Shown here piece by piece: positions 25,001 to 34,040 of a stretch of DNA of 64,000 bases (position 1 is the first letter of the stretch; the number at the start of each line of letters is the position of its first letter). The notes under the pieces were generated by a model. That model ran no database searches, was not told the origin of the DNA, and was given only the letters and a program-made list of their open reading frames with translations. The DNA lies in contig JAJLRJ010000013.1 of assembly GCA_024195265.1 (NCBI GenBank), forward strand, positions 6,348,075-6,412,074, read 5' to 3'. The stretch comes from Dendrophyllia cribrosa (lineage: Eukaryota; Cnidaria; Anthozoa; Scleractinia; Dendrophylliidae). The translations under genes and the position numbers were made by a program.

Positions 25001-25248
25001 TGTATTTATTTAGTTATTTCCAATTAGCGTTAGTAAAGAGATGCACATATTTTGTTTCTTCTTAGCTGGGCCTGCATGCCACGATCGATGGTCAGCGGAT
25101 CCGAGTGTATGCGTCACCTCTTCTGCGCAGCCGCGTTCACGGCCTGTGCGGCGATGCTGATGGCGAGCAGTGGAATGAGTACAAAGACCCAAAAGGCCAC
25201 TTACAGAAGCTGCAGAAATTCATACAGTCCTGGCAGCAAAAGTGTTAA
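27..25248 (+). CDS. VTG: Vitellogenin, 3' part of gene (16 coding exons, 5' end outside window)
   Basis: Large lipid transfer protein: secreted yolk precursor that carries lipid and amino acids to the oocyte. Exons read from splice sites: 27-170, 4572-4769, 6000-6241, 10305-10396, 10692-10816, 11179-11457, 12479-12626, 14291-14522, 16084-16266, 18674-18773, 20072-20279, 20975-21249, 21666-21921, 23115-23242, 23374-23604, 25066-25248. All junction phases agree and the total is 3024 nt, 1007 residues plus TAA. Visible residues 1-265 are helical repeats of the vitellogenin N-terminal domain. Residues 268-360 are a charged linker with a basic cleavage site. About 361-827 are the beta-rich DUF1943-like part, and about 828-1007 a von Willebrand D domain with Cys-Gly-Asp motif. 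No poly-serine phosvitin tract is present. An apolipophorin/apoB relative is the alternative, but the short distance to the terminal D domain favours vitellogenin. Introns carry most of the repeats listed below. Confidence 0.88.
438..4204. mobile_element. 3.8-kb foldback element with about 1-kb inverted arms, flanked by TTAA
   Basis: The left arm from 438 and the right arm ending at 4204 are inverted copies, traceable to about 1460 and 3180. Pairs seen include GAGCGCCTGTC at the tips, a block at 980-1030 matching 3625-3670, one at 1250-1300 matching 3350-3395, and one at 1411-1430 matching 3220-3238. TTAA stands directly outside both tips (434-437 and 4205-4208). The whole element lies in the first visible vitellogenin intron. 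A TTAA target site is typical of piggyBac-group elements, but I see no transposase. The middle (1460-3180) has only short reading frames with no recognisable product. Confidence 0.75.
4779..5040 (+). repeat. Interspersed repeat, copy 1 (inverted partner at 57675-57935)
   Basis: About 260 bp match 57675-57935 in reverse complement with few changes, including TAATGAT at one edge and AGCTATTGTCTTC at the other. One copy follows a vitellogenin exon by 9 bp; the other lies in an ECPAS intron. Confidence 0.7.
5208..5658. mobile_element. Palindromic MITE
   Basis: Arms 5208-5272 and 5609-5658 are inverted copies (shared GTTTGGGACAAATGCATAG). The 340-bp centre is T-rich and contains an open frame (5282-5692) of low-complexity hydrophobic residues that I do not regard as a gene. 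Confidence 0.65.
6457..6623. repeat. 89-bp tandem duplication
   Basis: The unit beginning GGATACTATTGTGACG at 6457 recurs at 6546 with two or three substitutions. It sits in the vitellogenin intron between exons at 6241 and 10305. Confidence 0.8.
7540..7622. repeat. Short tandem repeat of a 20-25 bp unit
   Basis: The motif GATGTGCATATTCTAGCAAA occurs four times with small deletions. Intronic. Between about 7620 and 8600 I see nothing gene-like. Confidence 0.65.
8612..9113. mobile_element. Palindromic MITE, about 500 bp
   Basis: 8619-8660 is the inverted copy of 9071-9113 (shared CAACGTCAGCTTATTGCC). The arms also pair further in around AAAATATTTCCAAAATGCCC. No reading frame of note. Confidence 0.7.
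9439..10149. mobile_element. MITE with CAGTGTACCT ends and TA target site
   Basis: CAGTGTACCT at 9439 and its inverse AGGTACACTG ending at 10149 are each bordered by TA (9437-9438 and 10150-10151). The TA duplication suggests the Tc1/mariner group. The interior is AT-rich and non-coding. Confidence 0.65.
10470..10640 (+). repeat. 106-bp repeat, degenerate pair
   Basis: About one and a half units of the 106-bp family (AGAACCACCTTGTACAGCAT, then a TTTGAATGGTCACAC block) lie in the short intron between vitellogenin exons at 10396 and 10692, only about 50 bp before the acceptor. Confidence 0.8.
11179..11457 (+). CDS. VTG: Vitellogenin linker exon with basic cleavage site and acidic run
   Basis: Exon of 93 codons, phase 0 at both ends. 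It holds RHRQKR (11236-11253) followed by Ser, which fits the R-X-K-R furin/subtilisin-type site. Downstream come a glutamate-rich run (GEEEEKEEEEEE) and then a Ser/Arg/Thr/Pro-rich stretch. Vitellogenins of several invertebrates are cut near such a site between the N-terminal and lipid-binding parts. Cleavage here is inferred from the motif only. The low-complexity second half differs strongly from the flanking structured exons. Confidence 0.85.
11525..12345 (+). repeat. 106-bp repeat, tandem array of 7-8 units
   Basis: Successive CATTTGAATGGTCAC blocks start at 11666, 11772 (CACTTG variant), 11878 and 11981, giving a period of 106 with one 103-bp unit. Each unit includes CAGTACCACAGGAAAGTACTG-like sequence whose CAGTAC and GTACTG ends can pair as a 6-bp stem. 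The array fills nearly the whole intron between vitellogenin exons 11457 and 12479. Confidence 0.9.
12479..12626 (+). CDS. VTG: Vitellogenin exon after a CAGCAG double acceptor
   Basis: The acceptor is the tandem cagcag at 12473-12478. Use of the first AG adds one in-frame Gln codon; use of the second starts with GAA CGT AGA. Both keep the frame. The donor follows at 12627 and the phase-1 G joins GT of the exon at 14291 to make Gly. The translated part contains YMKLFGDEV, typical of the vitellogenin beta-sheet region. Confidence 0.8.
13704..13986. mobile_element. MITE, family A (AGAGCAGTTTTCAATTGAGTGTCG ends), intact copy
   Basis: Terminal inverted repeats begin AGAGCAGTTTTCAATTG and end CAATTGAAAACTGCTCT. 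The interior is rich in CCAAT-type motifs and GCGCGGGAAAACGCGTGC. Related copies lie at 26797-27507, 44515-44926 and 58970-59220. Confidence 0.8.
14040..14150 (+). repeat. 106-bp repeat, single degenerate unit
   Basis: One unit with the CACAGGAAAGAACTGCTCGG and TTTGAATGGTCACAC blocks, next to MITE family A in the vitellogenin intron 12627-14290. Confidence 0.7.
15745..16026 (+). repeat. Minisatellite, ATTAAGATCGGG / GTTAAGATCGGG units
   Basis: About 23 units alternate between 12 bp (GATTAAGATCGG) and 11 bp (GTTAAGATCGG). The array ends 58 bp before the vitellogenin exon at 16084, so it replaces most of the sequence where branch point and upstream intron signals would lie. The last 50 bp remain unique and contain a T/C-rich acceptor tract. 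Confidence 0.92.
16524..16744. mobile_element. MITE with TTAGGCC ends
   Basis: The left end AGGCCCCGTTTACACGG and right end GCAAACGAGGCCT are inverted, bordered by TTA on both sides. Internal GTTTACACGG blocks repeat in both orientations. A TTA target site fits the PIF/Harbinger group. Confidence 0.65.
16950..17592 (-). mobile_element. Homopolymer-bounded element, copy 1, partly duplicated
   Basis: It contains the family hallmarks ACGGGGATGCTCCGCCC, repeated GGTATATGAAAGGGGTACC motifs, and GAGTACCCC running into C tracts. A 200-bp part (17155-17394) is repeated at 17395-17586, each copy ending in a C run of more than 20 nt. Other copies are at 34925-35481 and 45650-46083. Confidence 0.75.
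17769..18332. mobile_element. MITE with CAGTTAACTCT ends, TA target site, internal TATA module
   Basis: Ends CAGTTAACTCTGTCTTAAG and its inverse, AGAGAGTTGACTG, are each bordered by TA. AGTGGTCGCTTA-type motifs recur in the arms. TA plus CAGT ends suggest the pogo/Tigger branch of Tc1/mariner. The interior holds CTATAAAAGGAACCTTGGCC (17933-17952), one of three similar promoter-like modules in the window. Confidence 0.7.
18908..19060. mobile_element. Palindromic MITE, first of an abutting trio
   Basis: Ends AGAGCGTTTTCACTTGACGT and its inverse. It also matches internally (GGTGTTCC with GGAACACC). Directly abuts the next palindrome. Confidence 0.7.
19063..19205. mobile_element. Palindromic MITE, second of the trio
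   Basis: Ends AGGTGGTTTTCATG and CAAACCACCT, inner arms CATGCTGGTGGAC and GTCCACCAGCAT. Only 2 bp separate it from the preceding element. Confidence 0.7.
19227..19388. mobile_element. Palindromic MITE, GGGCCTGGTCGCAC family, third of the trio
   Basis: Arms GGGCCTGGTCGCACTACAG and the exact inverse at 19370-19388, bordered by TTA on both sides. A diverged copy lies at 59873-60151. TTA suggests PIF/Harbinger. Confidence 0.8.
21341..21497. mobile_element. Palindromic MITE
   Basis: CCTTTGAGTGGAAGCGAGGC at 21344 is inverted at 21474-21493. In the 416-bp vitellogenin intron between exons 21249 and 21666, so a hairpin occupies over a third of that intron. Confidence 0.75.
22120..22340 (+). repeat. 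106-bp repeat, two degenerate units
   Basis: Blocks resembling AAGAACTGCTCAGCAGCTTTC and AGAGCCACCTTGTTCAACG appear twice with many substitutions. Truncated by the nested MITE that follows. Confidence 0.6.
22349..22949. mobile_element. Nested palindromes: outer MITE with an inner hairpin MITE
   Basis: Outer ends CCACAGGCAGCCCAAGCG (22349) and its inverse (22932-22949). A second arm pair is 22660-22707 with 22864-22908. Between lies a separate hairpin, 22461-22624, with arms CAATAGACCATTTTCGTATT and the inverse, meeting around CATGCGGGGGAATC. Confidence 0.7.
23115..25248 (+). CDS. VTG: Vitellogenin C-terminal von Willebrand D domain (last three coding exons)
   Basis: Exons 23115-23242, 23374-23604 and 25066-25248. 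The domain opens with a cysteine, a hydrophobic strand and FDRLQY, then GGCPYVLVQ, and ends with HGLCGDADGEQWNEY, the classic D-domain Gly-Leu-Cys-Gly-Asp pattern. The protein ends QQKC, then TAA at 25246-25248. In the family this domain is disulphide-rich and extracellular. The stop lies only 2 nt before a splice donor (25251). Confidence 0.85.
24060..24350 (+). repeat. 106-bp repeat, array of about 2.5 units
   Basis: Units with ACTGCTCAGTAGCTTTC and TTTGAATGGTCACA blocks, increasingly degenerate towards 24350. In the vitellogenin intron before the last coding exon. Confidence 0.8.
24411..25004. mobile_element. MITE with CAGTCGAACCTCTC ends
   Basis: Ends TACAGTCGAACCTCTC and GAGAGGTTCAACTGTA with TA at both borders. 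The arms repeat AATACGGACACCTCTCTAAT. The end sequence and TA resemble pogo/Tigger MITEs. It stops 60 bp before the last vitellogenin coding exon. Confidence 0.75.
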
Positions 25249-25309
25249 AGGTAAGTGTAATTTTCCAAAACAATCAATTATTGAATAATTGAATAACAAA
25301 CAGCACAAC

Positions 25310-25960
25310 GTGATTGTACATCTCATTAGCTTTCATTTGAATAGTGACACTTTAGGATTTCATCCACAGACTCAAAAGTTAGAACCACCTTGTACAGCAT
25401 AATAAACAGTACCACAGGAAAGTACTGCTCAGTAGCTTTCATTTGAATGGTCACACTTTAGGATTTCATCCACAGATTCAAAGTTAAAACCAATAAATTG
25501 TAATAAATTGTACCACAGGAAAGTACTACTCGATAGCTTTTACTTGACTGATTTCACTTGAGGATTTCATTCACAGACTCAAAAGTTTGAACTACATTGT
25601 AAAGCATAATAAACAGCACCACAGGAAAGAACTGCTGAGTCGGGCTTTCATTTGAATGGTCGCAATTCATAAGGATTTCATCCACAGCCTCAAAAGCTAA
25701 AACACATCATTTTTTACAGCATGATCGATAAACAACACCACAGTAAAGTTTGCTCAATAGCTTTCATTGAAATGAATGGTCACACTTTAGAATTTTATCC
25801 ACAGACTCAAAATTTAGAACCACCTTGTACAGCATAAAAAACATCACCGCAGAACATTATTGCCCGATAGCTTTCATTTGAATGCACTTTATAGGATTTC
25901 TTCAAAGAGATCTATCCACAGACTGAAAGCTCACATAAGAAAACTTTGCAGTAGCTTTCA
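25310..25960 (+). repeat. 106-bp repeat, array of about 6 units in the 3' UTR intron
   Basis: Units recur with GGATTTCATCCACAGACTC and CTGCTCAGTAGCTTTC blocks; the first two are nearly perfect and later ones decay. They fill most of the intron between the vitellogenin stop exon and its 3' UTR exon. Confidence 0.88.
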
Positions 25961-26094
25961 TTTGCTTAAAAGTAATAACAAAGTTACTGAATTTATGATA
26001 GCTGACTTTCCTCAATCAAATTTTTTTTTACCGATAATCAACTAGATCTGGGCAAAAAACTTCACACTAATTGTTTCATATTTTTTTTTCACAG

Positions 26095-26360
26095 AAACAA
26101 TGAAGCAAGACCAAGAACCGACCTAACCGGAAATGACCCTTTCAGTTTTTTCAATTTTGTTAAATTTAGTTTTCATTTTTTTTTTCTCACTTTTTTTCGC
26201 TTTTAAAATAGGCCAAGCAAATGTAGATTCCAAACTAGGTATTTCGTGCCCACGAAGGCCAAACTGCTTTTACTTTAGAGCACTTCGTTTTATTCAATTA
26301 TTGTTTTGGGATTTTGTCAGGTGTTGGAATACTACAATAAAATCATGAGGCATTAATTTG
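26095..26360 (+). other. VTG: Vitellogenin 3' UTR exon and poly(A) signal
   Basis: A donor (gtaagt) begins at 25251 just after the stop. The matching acceptor, a long T run ending in cacag, is at 26094. The exon is non-coding and T-rich, and carries AATAAA at 26336-26341, after which I expect the transcript to end. The intron between (25251-26094) holds a six-unit array of the 106-bp repeat. Confidence 0.6.
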
Positions 26361-26424
26361 TGTGTTGTCGTACTGTTAACCATTTCAATTCCCCAGTCAA
26401 TTATGAGGACACGCAGTGAACTTC

Positions 26425-26590
26425 TAACTTTTGAGTCCGTCAACGAAATCCTGTGGTGTGACCATACAAATGAAACCTCTTCGGCAGTACTTTTGCATGG
26501 TACCATTTGTTCTAACTTTTGAGTCTGTTGATGAAATCCTGTGGTGTGACCATACAAATGAAACCTCTTCGGCAGTACTTTTGTATGACA
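26425..26590 (-). repeat. 106-bp repeat, inverted pair downstream of vitellogenin
   Basis: Two copies of a block with GAAATCCTGTGGTGTGACCA and TACTTTTGCATGGTACCAT, in reverse orientation and about 88 bp apart. A diverged subfamily also seen at 19880-19970 and, in the other orientation, at 43748-43825. Confidence 0.7.
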
Positions 26591-26796
26591 CTATTATTTT
26601 TTCAATATTTTACAAAATGAAATTTGGGATTTTTTTTAAATTTTAATTTGTGGCAATCTTGGAACTTAAAGTGTTAATGGTAATCGCATCGGAAGTTTCA
26701 TTCTTACTGGAGTCCCATTTTGGTATTACTTTACGGAAACAAAACACATATTTCCAAAAATAATGCTCCAGTATAGTTTAAAATTGGTGTTCTATA

Positions 26797-27507
26797 GAGC
26801 TGTCTTCAATTGAGTGTCGAAAGTAATTTCGTGATTGCTTTGGTTTAGCATTGCTACAGCTTGTGATTGGCTACAGCTTGTGATTGGCTACGAAATCTCG
26901 CGCCACTTTTTCGACCAATCAGCAGTGAAACCAAAACCAATCGTGACTTTCTCGCACGCGTTTTCCCGCGCTTGGCGCCGGCTACATGTATTTGTTTTGA
27001 GTTCTGATTGGCCGGTTCATTTGATTGTAAAAGTAAAATCTGCAAAGGACCGCAAACGATAGTGCTGCTAACGGTTTACGTGGGATCTGCGAGAGACCTA
27101 ACCAGCCAAAAAATGAACAAACATACAATAAACTGCAGGGCTTTGTCCATCTACATTTTTCTTTGCGAGACATCTTTGCGACACCATGGGTTCCTTGTTC
27201 CCCGGAACACGTAATGTGGCACGCGTGATTCGAGTGACAAGTGAGTACATAGTACGGAACCTGATATGGTGAACGGGTCATTGTGTAATCAATTTGCCCT
27301 GGCTTTTTTGCGGGCGTCATTTAGTTCGATACACCGTGCTGAAGAGTTGCAAAAACAACGAAACAGCTGTCCACGGTTGCGATCTCTGTTGTGATGGTGT
27401 CTCGCAAAGTCTACTAATTTGATTGTCACCGTCTGTTGTGATTGGTCAGAGTAATTACTTTGGTTTTGGTTTATCGACACATTTTACGACAAATTGAAAA
27501 CTTTTGA
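26797..27507. mobile_element. MITE family A, long copy
   Basis: Begins AGAGCTGTCTTCAATTGAG and ends near GACAAATTGAAAAC. Shares CGCGTTTTCCCGCGCTTGGC with 13704-13986 but carries about 400 bp of additional interior. Confidence 0.6.
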
Positions 27508-27630
27508 CCCGACTAACACATAAAATGCCCTTGACAAATAACCCCCAACACAGACGTTTTTAGGGCTCGTCGCGAAACGTCGAAATTGGTGACTGAATAA
27601 CGCCGGCTAAAAACAAAATTTCCGCACCAG

Positions 27631-27776
27631 GCCCCGGTTGTTTAAAAGATGGATAGCGCTATCCACCGGATAAATCACTATCCAGTGGATAAGTATTAAC
27701 AAAATCCATTGTGTTATTCGTTGGATAGTGATTTATCCGGTGGATAGCGCTATCCACCTTTTGAACAATCGAGCCC
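27631..27776. mobile_element. Palindromic MITE, GGATAGCGCTATCC family
   Basis: Arms GGATAGCGCTATCCACCGG and inverse, with the centre around TAAGTATTAACAAAATCCAT. A second copy at 42044-42670 is split by another element. Confidence 0.8.
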
Positions 27777-28959
27777 AGCCAAATGGCCATTTTGATTTCT
27801 TGACCGCCTGTCACGAAATCGCCATCCTTTTTATCCTGCACTTTTTCGATTCCTCAAACTACTTGTCACTTCTGTTTTGTTCTGTCCTTTTATCCAATTA
27901 AGCTGTATATTTTGTGGCATTTGGGAATATAACGCATGTAAATTTTGAAAGCGAAATTTCCTATGTTGGCGGGACACTGCTTTATTAAGACCTCAATAAA
28001 TTGGTGGGGGGGGGAGAATACGTTTTTCACGTGTTAGAAATTCAGAAATTTTCCGCCTAAAACTATGTGGATTTTGATATATAAAGATAAAATGGAAAGT
28101 TTTGGAAATTCGTTTCATTTCAGCGTTTTAGGGTTTAAACTTAAAATTCATCGAATAAACTGCATAAAGCACATAAAAAAGGCCAGACCAGATGTCAGTA
28201 TTTAAAACACAACGGGAATTTGACAGAACGAGAACATTAAAGAAAGCCAGCACAATCCGGAATTGAGAGGGAAATATTTTTTCAGGCGGAATTTTGCGTT
28301 TCAAAGTTGGTTGGCCTTAATAATTAATTTAATAGTAGTTTGCTTCTAAAGAATTTTTAAGATGCAAATAAGAATAGCGCGGTGTTATTTTATCGAATAA
28401 CAGTGAAAACTCACTTACATTCGCTTCACTGAAATATGAACAAAAATATGCTATCAACTGAAATGTCAGGAGAACGTTCTCGCATTCGTAAACTCTTATA
28501 TGAGGTTGATCATTAATCTTTAAACCCATCTGCCCAGATTTGGCAGCTTATTTTACGTCTGAGCGGATTTGGGGGGCTTAGTATGTGATGGGGAAAAGGC
28601 CAGAGGGGAGGAGAGGGGAGGAGAGGATAAGAAAAGGGGATTTATAGTACAAACCATTTCACTCTCAAAAAGGTCTAAACGCAAAATTTAGTTTATTTGG
28701 TAAGACAGTTAGAGTGGTTTTACTTGGCCTGTGAAACACTATCTAACAATTAGTGTGTGATAGTCCAAATTAAACAAAAGAAAACAATGGAATTATAGTC
28801 TAATGGTGCGTACTACTACTAACTATTTCACGTACTGGTTCTACTCGACAACTTGTAAAATTTTCACACATAATATCCCATTGTCGACAATTTGTTATTC
28901 TCATCGTCAAATTATAAAAAATATATCATTGGAAAAATAAAACACATTAAACACCAATA

Positions 28960-29225
28960 AAAGGAAGTACTGGTCACACTTTAGGATTTCCAAAAGACTC
29001 AAAGTTAATACCGCCTTGTACAGCATCATATACAGCACCATAGGAAAGTTCTGCTCCGTAGCTTTCATTCCCGGGTTTCATCTGAACGGACGGTCACACT
29101 TTAGGACCACCTTGTACAGCGTAATAAACAGCACCACAGGAAAGTTCTGCTCAGTAGCTTTCATTCGAATAGTCACACTTTAGGATTTCATCCACAGACT
29201 CAAAAGTTAGAACCATGTTGCAATA
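28960..29225 (+). repeat. 106-bp repeat, array of about 2.5 units, intergenic
   Basis: Units with CACCTTGTACAGCGTAATAA and TTCTGCTCAGTAGCTTTC. Lies about 490 bp upstream of the ankyrin-protein start. From 27780 to 28950 I see only AT-rich sequence without genes. Confidence 0.8.
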
Positions 29226-29714
29226 TTCGGTGTTTGGTTTTCAGCGGGAAAAGATTAATAAAAAAACCCTTGTGTGCTGAACTTGATATGAATATCATAT
29301 GTAACCCATGGCTTGTTTACCCTACCTCTTTTATCGTTGTTTGTTTAACAACCCGCCAAATCACCTGCTTGGAGATCTTTATGAATACAACAAGCCACGA
29401 AATATGTCGAAGTGCGAAAAATAAACAAACTGAAAAAATTCATAAGATAGGAAGCGCCTTTCAATACGCACCTTTTTTTTCGTCAAACATGCTCTCGAAT
29501 TCTATTTATACCAATTTACCTTTTGTATTGAAACGGTTTTATTAAGAGCTCCGCGGTTCACAGCTGCCATAAACAACATACAAAAGATAATATGATATTA
29601 TCTGACATGCATCTTAGAAAAGAAAACAATTTAAGGATGTAAGATAATTTTCATATCGGATATTTCGGGGGAAATATAGATCTACAAGAAATCGAAATAC
29701 CGCTTCTGTAATTA

Positions 29715-30869
29715 ATGGCTGCACTAAACAAGGCTATTTCTGAGCGTCGCTTCAAACAAGCTCGCTGTTTTATTGATTCGGGAGTTAACGTGAATTCCAA
29801 GTGTAAAAGTGGCAACACTGCTTTAATCCAAATGTGTTTTGTTGAGCAAGATTCTCTGTCGATTTCTATCGCTACTCGTTTATTAAAGCGAGGAGCGAAA
29901 ATCGATGCGAAGGACAGCAATGGTCTGTCAGCTCTATCCACCGCCGTGATTATGCAGAAAGAGAACATGGTGGCTTTATTCTTGGAAGACGCATGGAATT
30001 TTGATCTGAATTCTAAAGACAAGAGAGGAAATACAGCGCTTCTTCACGCAGCAAACATCGGGAATTTAAACATCTTAAATTCGCTCATCGTTGCACTGAA
30101 AAAATATCAACTTAGCGTGGATGTGACAAATAACGCAGGATTTACTGCTTTGATAGAAGCCTGTAGAAACGGAAACGTAGATTGCGCTAATTATTTGATA
30201 AAAGAGGGAAAAGCTTCTATGAATATCAGAGATAAAAAGTACAGGAGGACAGCTTTGGAGTGGGCGAAAATAACAGGAATTTCAGAGGGCGTTTCACTAT
30301 CTAACATTGATTCTGCCAGTAATGAATCGATAAGGGATAAAACAGATGTGAAAACGGAAGAGAACAGGATAGAAGGAAAAGGAAGAAACGAAGAGAAATG
30401 TGAAAAGCAAGTGGCAGAGAACAGAAAAACGAATGGATCTTACAAAGTCCAGTTCAGACACATTTATCAAGTTTACGAATGTCAGCTCACCACTTCATTT
30501 AAGCCTGGAAAAAAGCCGAAGCCAAAACTACTGCAACCGATAGAAGGAGAGGCAAGTAGTAGTCGATGGAACTCTGCAAGGAGTCGTTATTTCTCGAAAA
30601 GTAAAAGCTCGTACAGACTTCTTACGCGCGCCTCGTTGGAGAAAACCATAATTCGAAAACCTCTGCATCAGCAATTTCAACGGTCTCAATCATTTACTGA
30701 TCTCACGAATCTCGACGTAAAAGAATCGGAAGGCTTCGAGAGTTTGCCGTCTTCGCCTCGGAGCCGCTCGGCTCGTTCAGGGAGAGTTCGGCAAGTGTCG
30801 GAAAGTCCGACTGTTTCACGAACAGCATCTGCAAGTTCGACACCCGCCGTCATTGAAACGAGTAAATAA
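29715..30869 (+). CDS. Single-exon ankyrin-repeat protein, ANKRD33/34-like
   Basis: 384 residues from ATG at 29715 in an intron-free frame. Residues about 1-190 are ankyrin repeats: LNKAISERRFKQARCFIDSG, GNTALIQMC, GLSALSTAV, GNTALLHAANIGN, GFTALIEACRNGN, then RRTALEWAKITG. The last motif resembles the closing repeat of ANKRD33-type proteins. Residues about 195-384 are basic, Ser-rich and probably disordered, with QRSQSFTDL and SSPRSRSARSG, which could be kinase sites. No signal peptide or membrane segment is visible, so I expect an intracellular scaffold. The downstream gene is YIPF5 on the opposite strand. AATAAA (30865-30870) overlaps the stop codon. Family assignment is tentative; that it is a real coding gene is likely from length and repeat order. 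Confidence 0.8.
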   Translation: MAALNKAISERRFKQARCFIDSGVNVNSKCKSGNTALIQMCFVEQDSLSISIATRLLKRGAKIDAKDSNGLSALSTAVIMQKENMVALFLEDAWNFDLNSKDKRGNTALLHAANIGNLNILNSLIVALKKYQLSVDVTNNAGFTALIEACRNGNVDCANYLIKEGKASMNIRDKKYRRTALEWAKITGISEGVSLSNIDSASNESIRDKTDVKTEENRIEGKGRNEEKCEKQVAENRKTNGSYKVQFRHIYQVYECQLTTSFKPGKKPKPKLLQPIEGEASSSRWNSARSRYFSKSKSSYRLLTRASLEKTIIRKPLHQQFQRSQSFTDLTNLDVKESEGFESLPSSPRSRSARSGRVRQVSESPTVSRTASASSTPAVIETSK

Positions 30870-30897
30870 AAAAACAAGAAAACTTAATAAGGAATAA

Positions 30898-31170
30898 TGG
30901 GGGGGGGAGGGGGGGGGGGGGGTAGTATGCAAAATGAAATGATATGGGAATGAATTTCTTTTCAGCCATTATTTTCGGGCCTTAATTTATTTGGGCCCCA
31001 AGTAAATGCAGTAGCAGATCCTGACTCTTTTCTTTATTGTACAGGTTGGGGGAGGGGGGTGGTAGAGTAAATATGAGGGGGGGGGGGGGGGGGGCGGAGT
31101 GAAAACGTAAGATACTGAAAAATATTTTGGTCCAATATTTTGGCAACATAAGGTGGGGGGGGGTCTACAA
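30898..31170. repeat. G-rich region with three long G tracts
   Basis: Tracts at 30899-30922, 31077-31095 and 31152-31161, just after the ankyrin gene. G-quadruplex formation is possible. From 31180 to 32980 no gene is seen; 31860-32060 carries the dispersed AAACACTC...GAGTGTTT element described separately. Confidence 0.8.
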
Positions 31171-31859
31171 TGGCCACTGCATCTAAAAATCTTATCTCAC
31201 TTGGGAATAGAGAAATACATGAAATGTTAAAATTCACAACTTGATATCACGGTTGATAAATTTTATTATTTGTTGAAACTTTTAACATAATTCAATTCGT
31301 TTATGGATTCTATTTGGATTCACTAATTGTACATGTAATTGCGTTGATTCGTGAACGCAACATAAATAACTACAAAACATACAAATAATTAACTATTGTA
31401 GTCAAATTGAAATGAATGAAAGTCTAACTAAACATAACTACATACCAGTGGTATAATGGAAATTTTTAGGTTTGTGTGTATACTCTTGGGTCATTCTGGT
31501 CATTGGGTTATTCTAGTCATTCTTGGGATGAGAAAACATTGTATACTACCCTAAAATCTCTATTAAGCCACCCCTCTTTAGAAGAAGAAATTTAAGCCAT
31601 GCCCACCCCAACAGTATCCGGTATCCAATGTTATCCCTGATCTCTATATTAGCTGAGATAGTCAATACTCTTGAACCGTGATAAAGTGGCTTTTGTAATA
31701 TTGGTATAAACCAGGTATAAACCATTATTTCGGGAAAAATAATGTAATTGTAACATTGAAGTTTAATCCTGAGATTACGATGCTTGAATAAAGTTATCAT
31801 ATTACAGTGTATCCTGATAATGTACATCTACTACATTTTGCTAAATCAATAAGCCCCCC

Positions 31860-32060
31860 TCTACATCAAACACTCAAAAGAGTGTTTTATCAGGTATCGA
31901 AACACCGTGAAGTCGGTAAGGTTAAAAAACCTGGCTACATGTATGCCTCCTTTCTTTAAACACGAAGACGCGCTACAAAAGGAAAGTACTTTAGGTACAT
32001 CAGGATCATTTGTCAATCGAACCTCTGTGAAAATCTGTAGAGAATAAAGACAGCTTTTGA
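31860..32060. repeat. Dispersed AAACACT / AGTGTTTGATA element
   Basis: Contains ATCAAACACTCAAAAGAG and TTTTATCAGGTATCG. Related pieces, some with AACTCATCATTAAATAC or CAAGTATTTTTACC blocks, occur at 15600-15745, 32280-32370, 41740-41870 and 51045-51210. All include a short palindrome built on the AAACACT core. Confidence 0.55.
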
Positions 32061-32983
32061 GCAATCTGTCTGTGGGACATACTTGCCTTTGTTTGTACTA
32101 GTCGCTTTTGGCAAACCCCATAACATTTTCAACACAATGAAAGAATTTGTTGAGGTTTGTATCCTTGGAATTCCTTTGAGAATTTAGAACTTTTATGGCA
32201 CTTATTTCAGAATAAAAACGATGAAAATTAGCTCACTCAAGCTGAAACAGGGGTGGAGTTATTCCTATTATAGTGCATCTTCATGTTTAAAACACTTCTC
32301 AGTGTTTGTTTGGAAATCCTAATGAAACACTGTTCCTTGTGTTAGATATTATCACAAACAACTTTATTCAGCTTTTTGCAAGACAGGATTTTCCATCATC
32401 ATCAGTCAAAGTCAAATTTTTAAAACAGACCTAATTAGGGCAAAAAAATATGACCACATTTTATAGGAAAAAATCTTTTGGCCTTAGTACCCTAGACATG
32501 CAGACATGGTCTTTTCCATCAGAGGGGAGGGGAGTGTGGGATATAAAAGCTCTTGGGATTGACTGCCATATTTAGTGTGAATCTCTAGGGAGTCATACAT
32601 GTAGATAACATCAGCACATTTTTGCTTCTCGACACTAGTTAATAAATATTATTGAAAGGTCTTTTGTGTGTGTGTTTGTGGGAAATACAAATGTATGTCA
32701 CTTCTGATTGTGACTAAAAAAAATTCCTCTTAAGTTTCCTAGTAACTTAATATTATTATTATTATCACTATTAGCTATTACTTGATAAATATATACCTGT
32801 AAAGGTGTTGAATAAAATTGTAGCAACCAAACACTATGTTCTAATTCTTTAGTTTGTGATAAAATCTTTGCAGTGTGTGACCATTCAAATGAACGTTACA
32901 GATGATTATTTTCACATGGTACTGTTTGTCTTGCAAAACAAAATATTTAGTTTTACCAGTTAGCCTGTGACCCGGGCCTGTGA

Positions 32984-34040
<1,057 letters not shown>

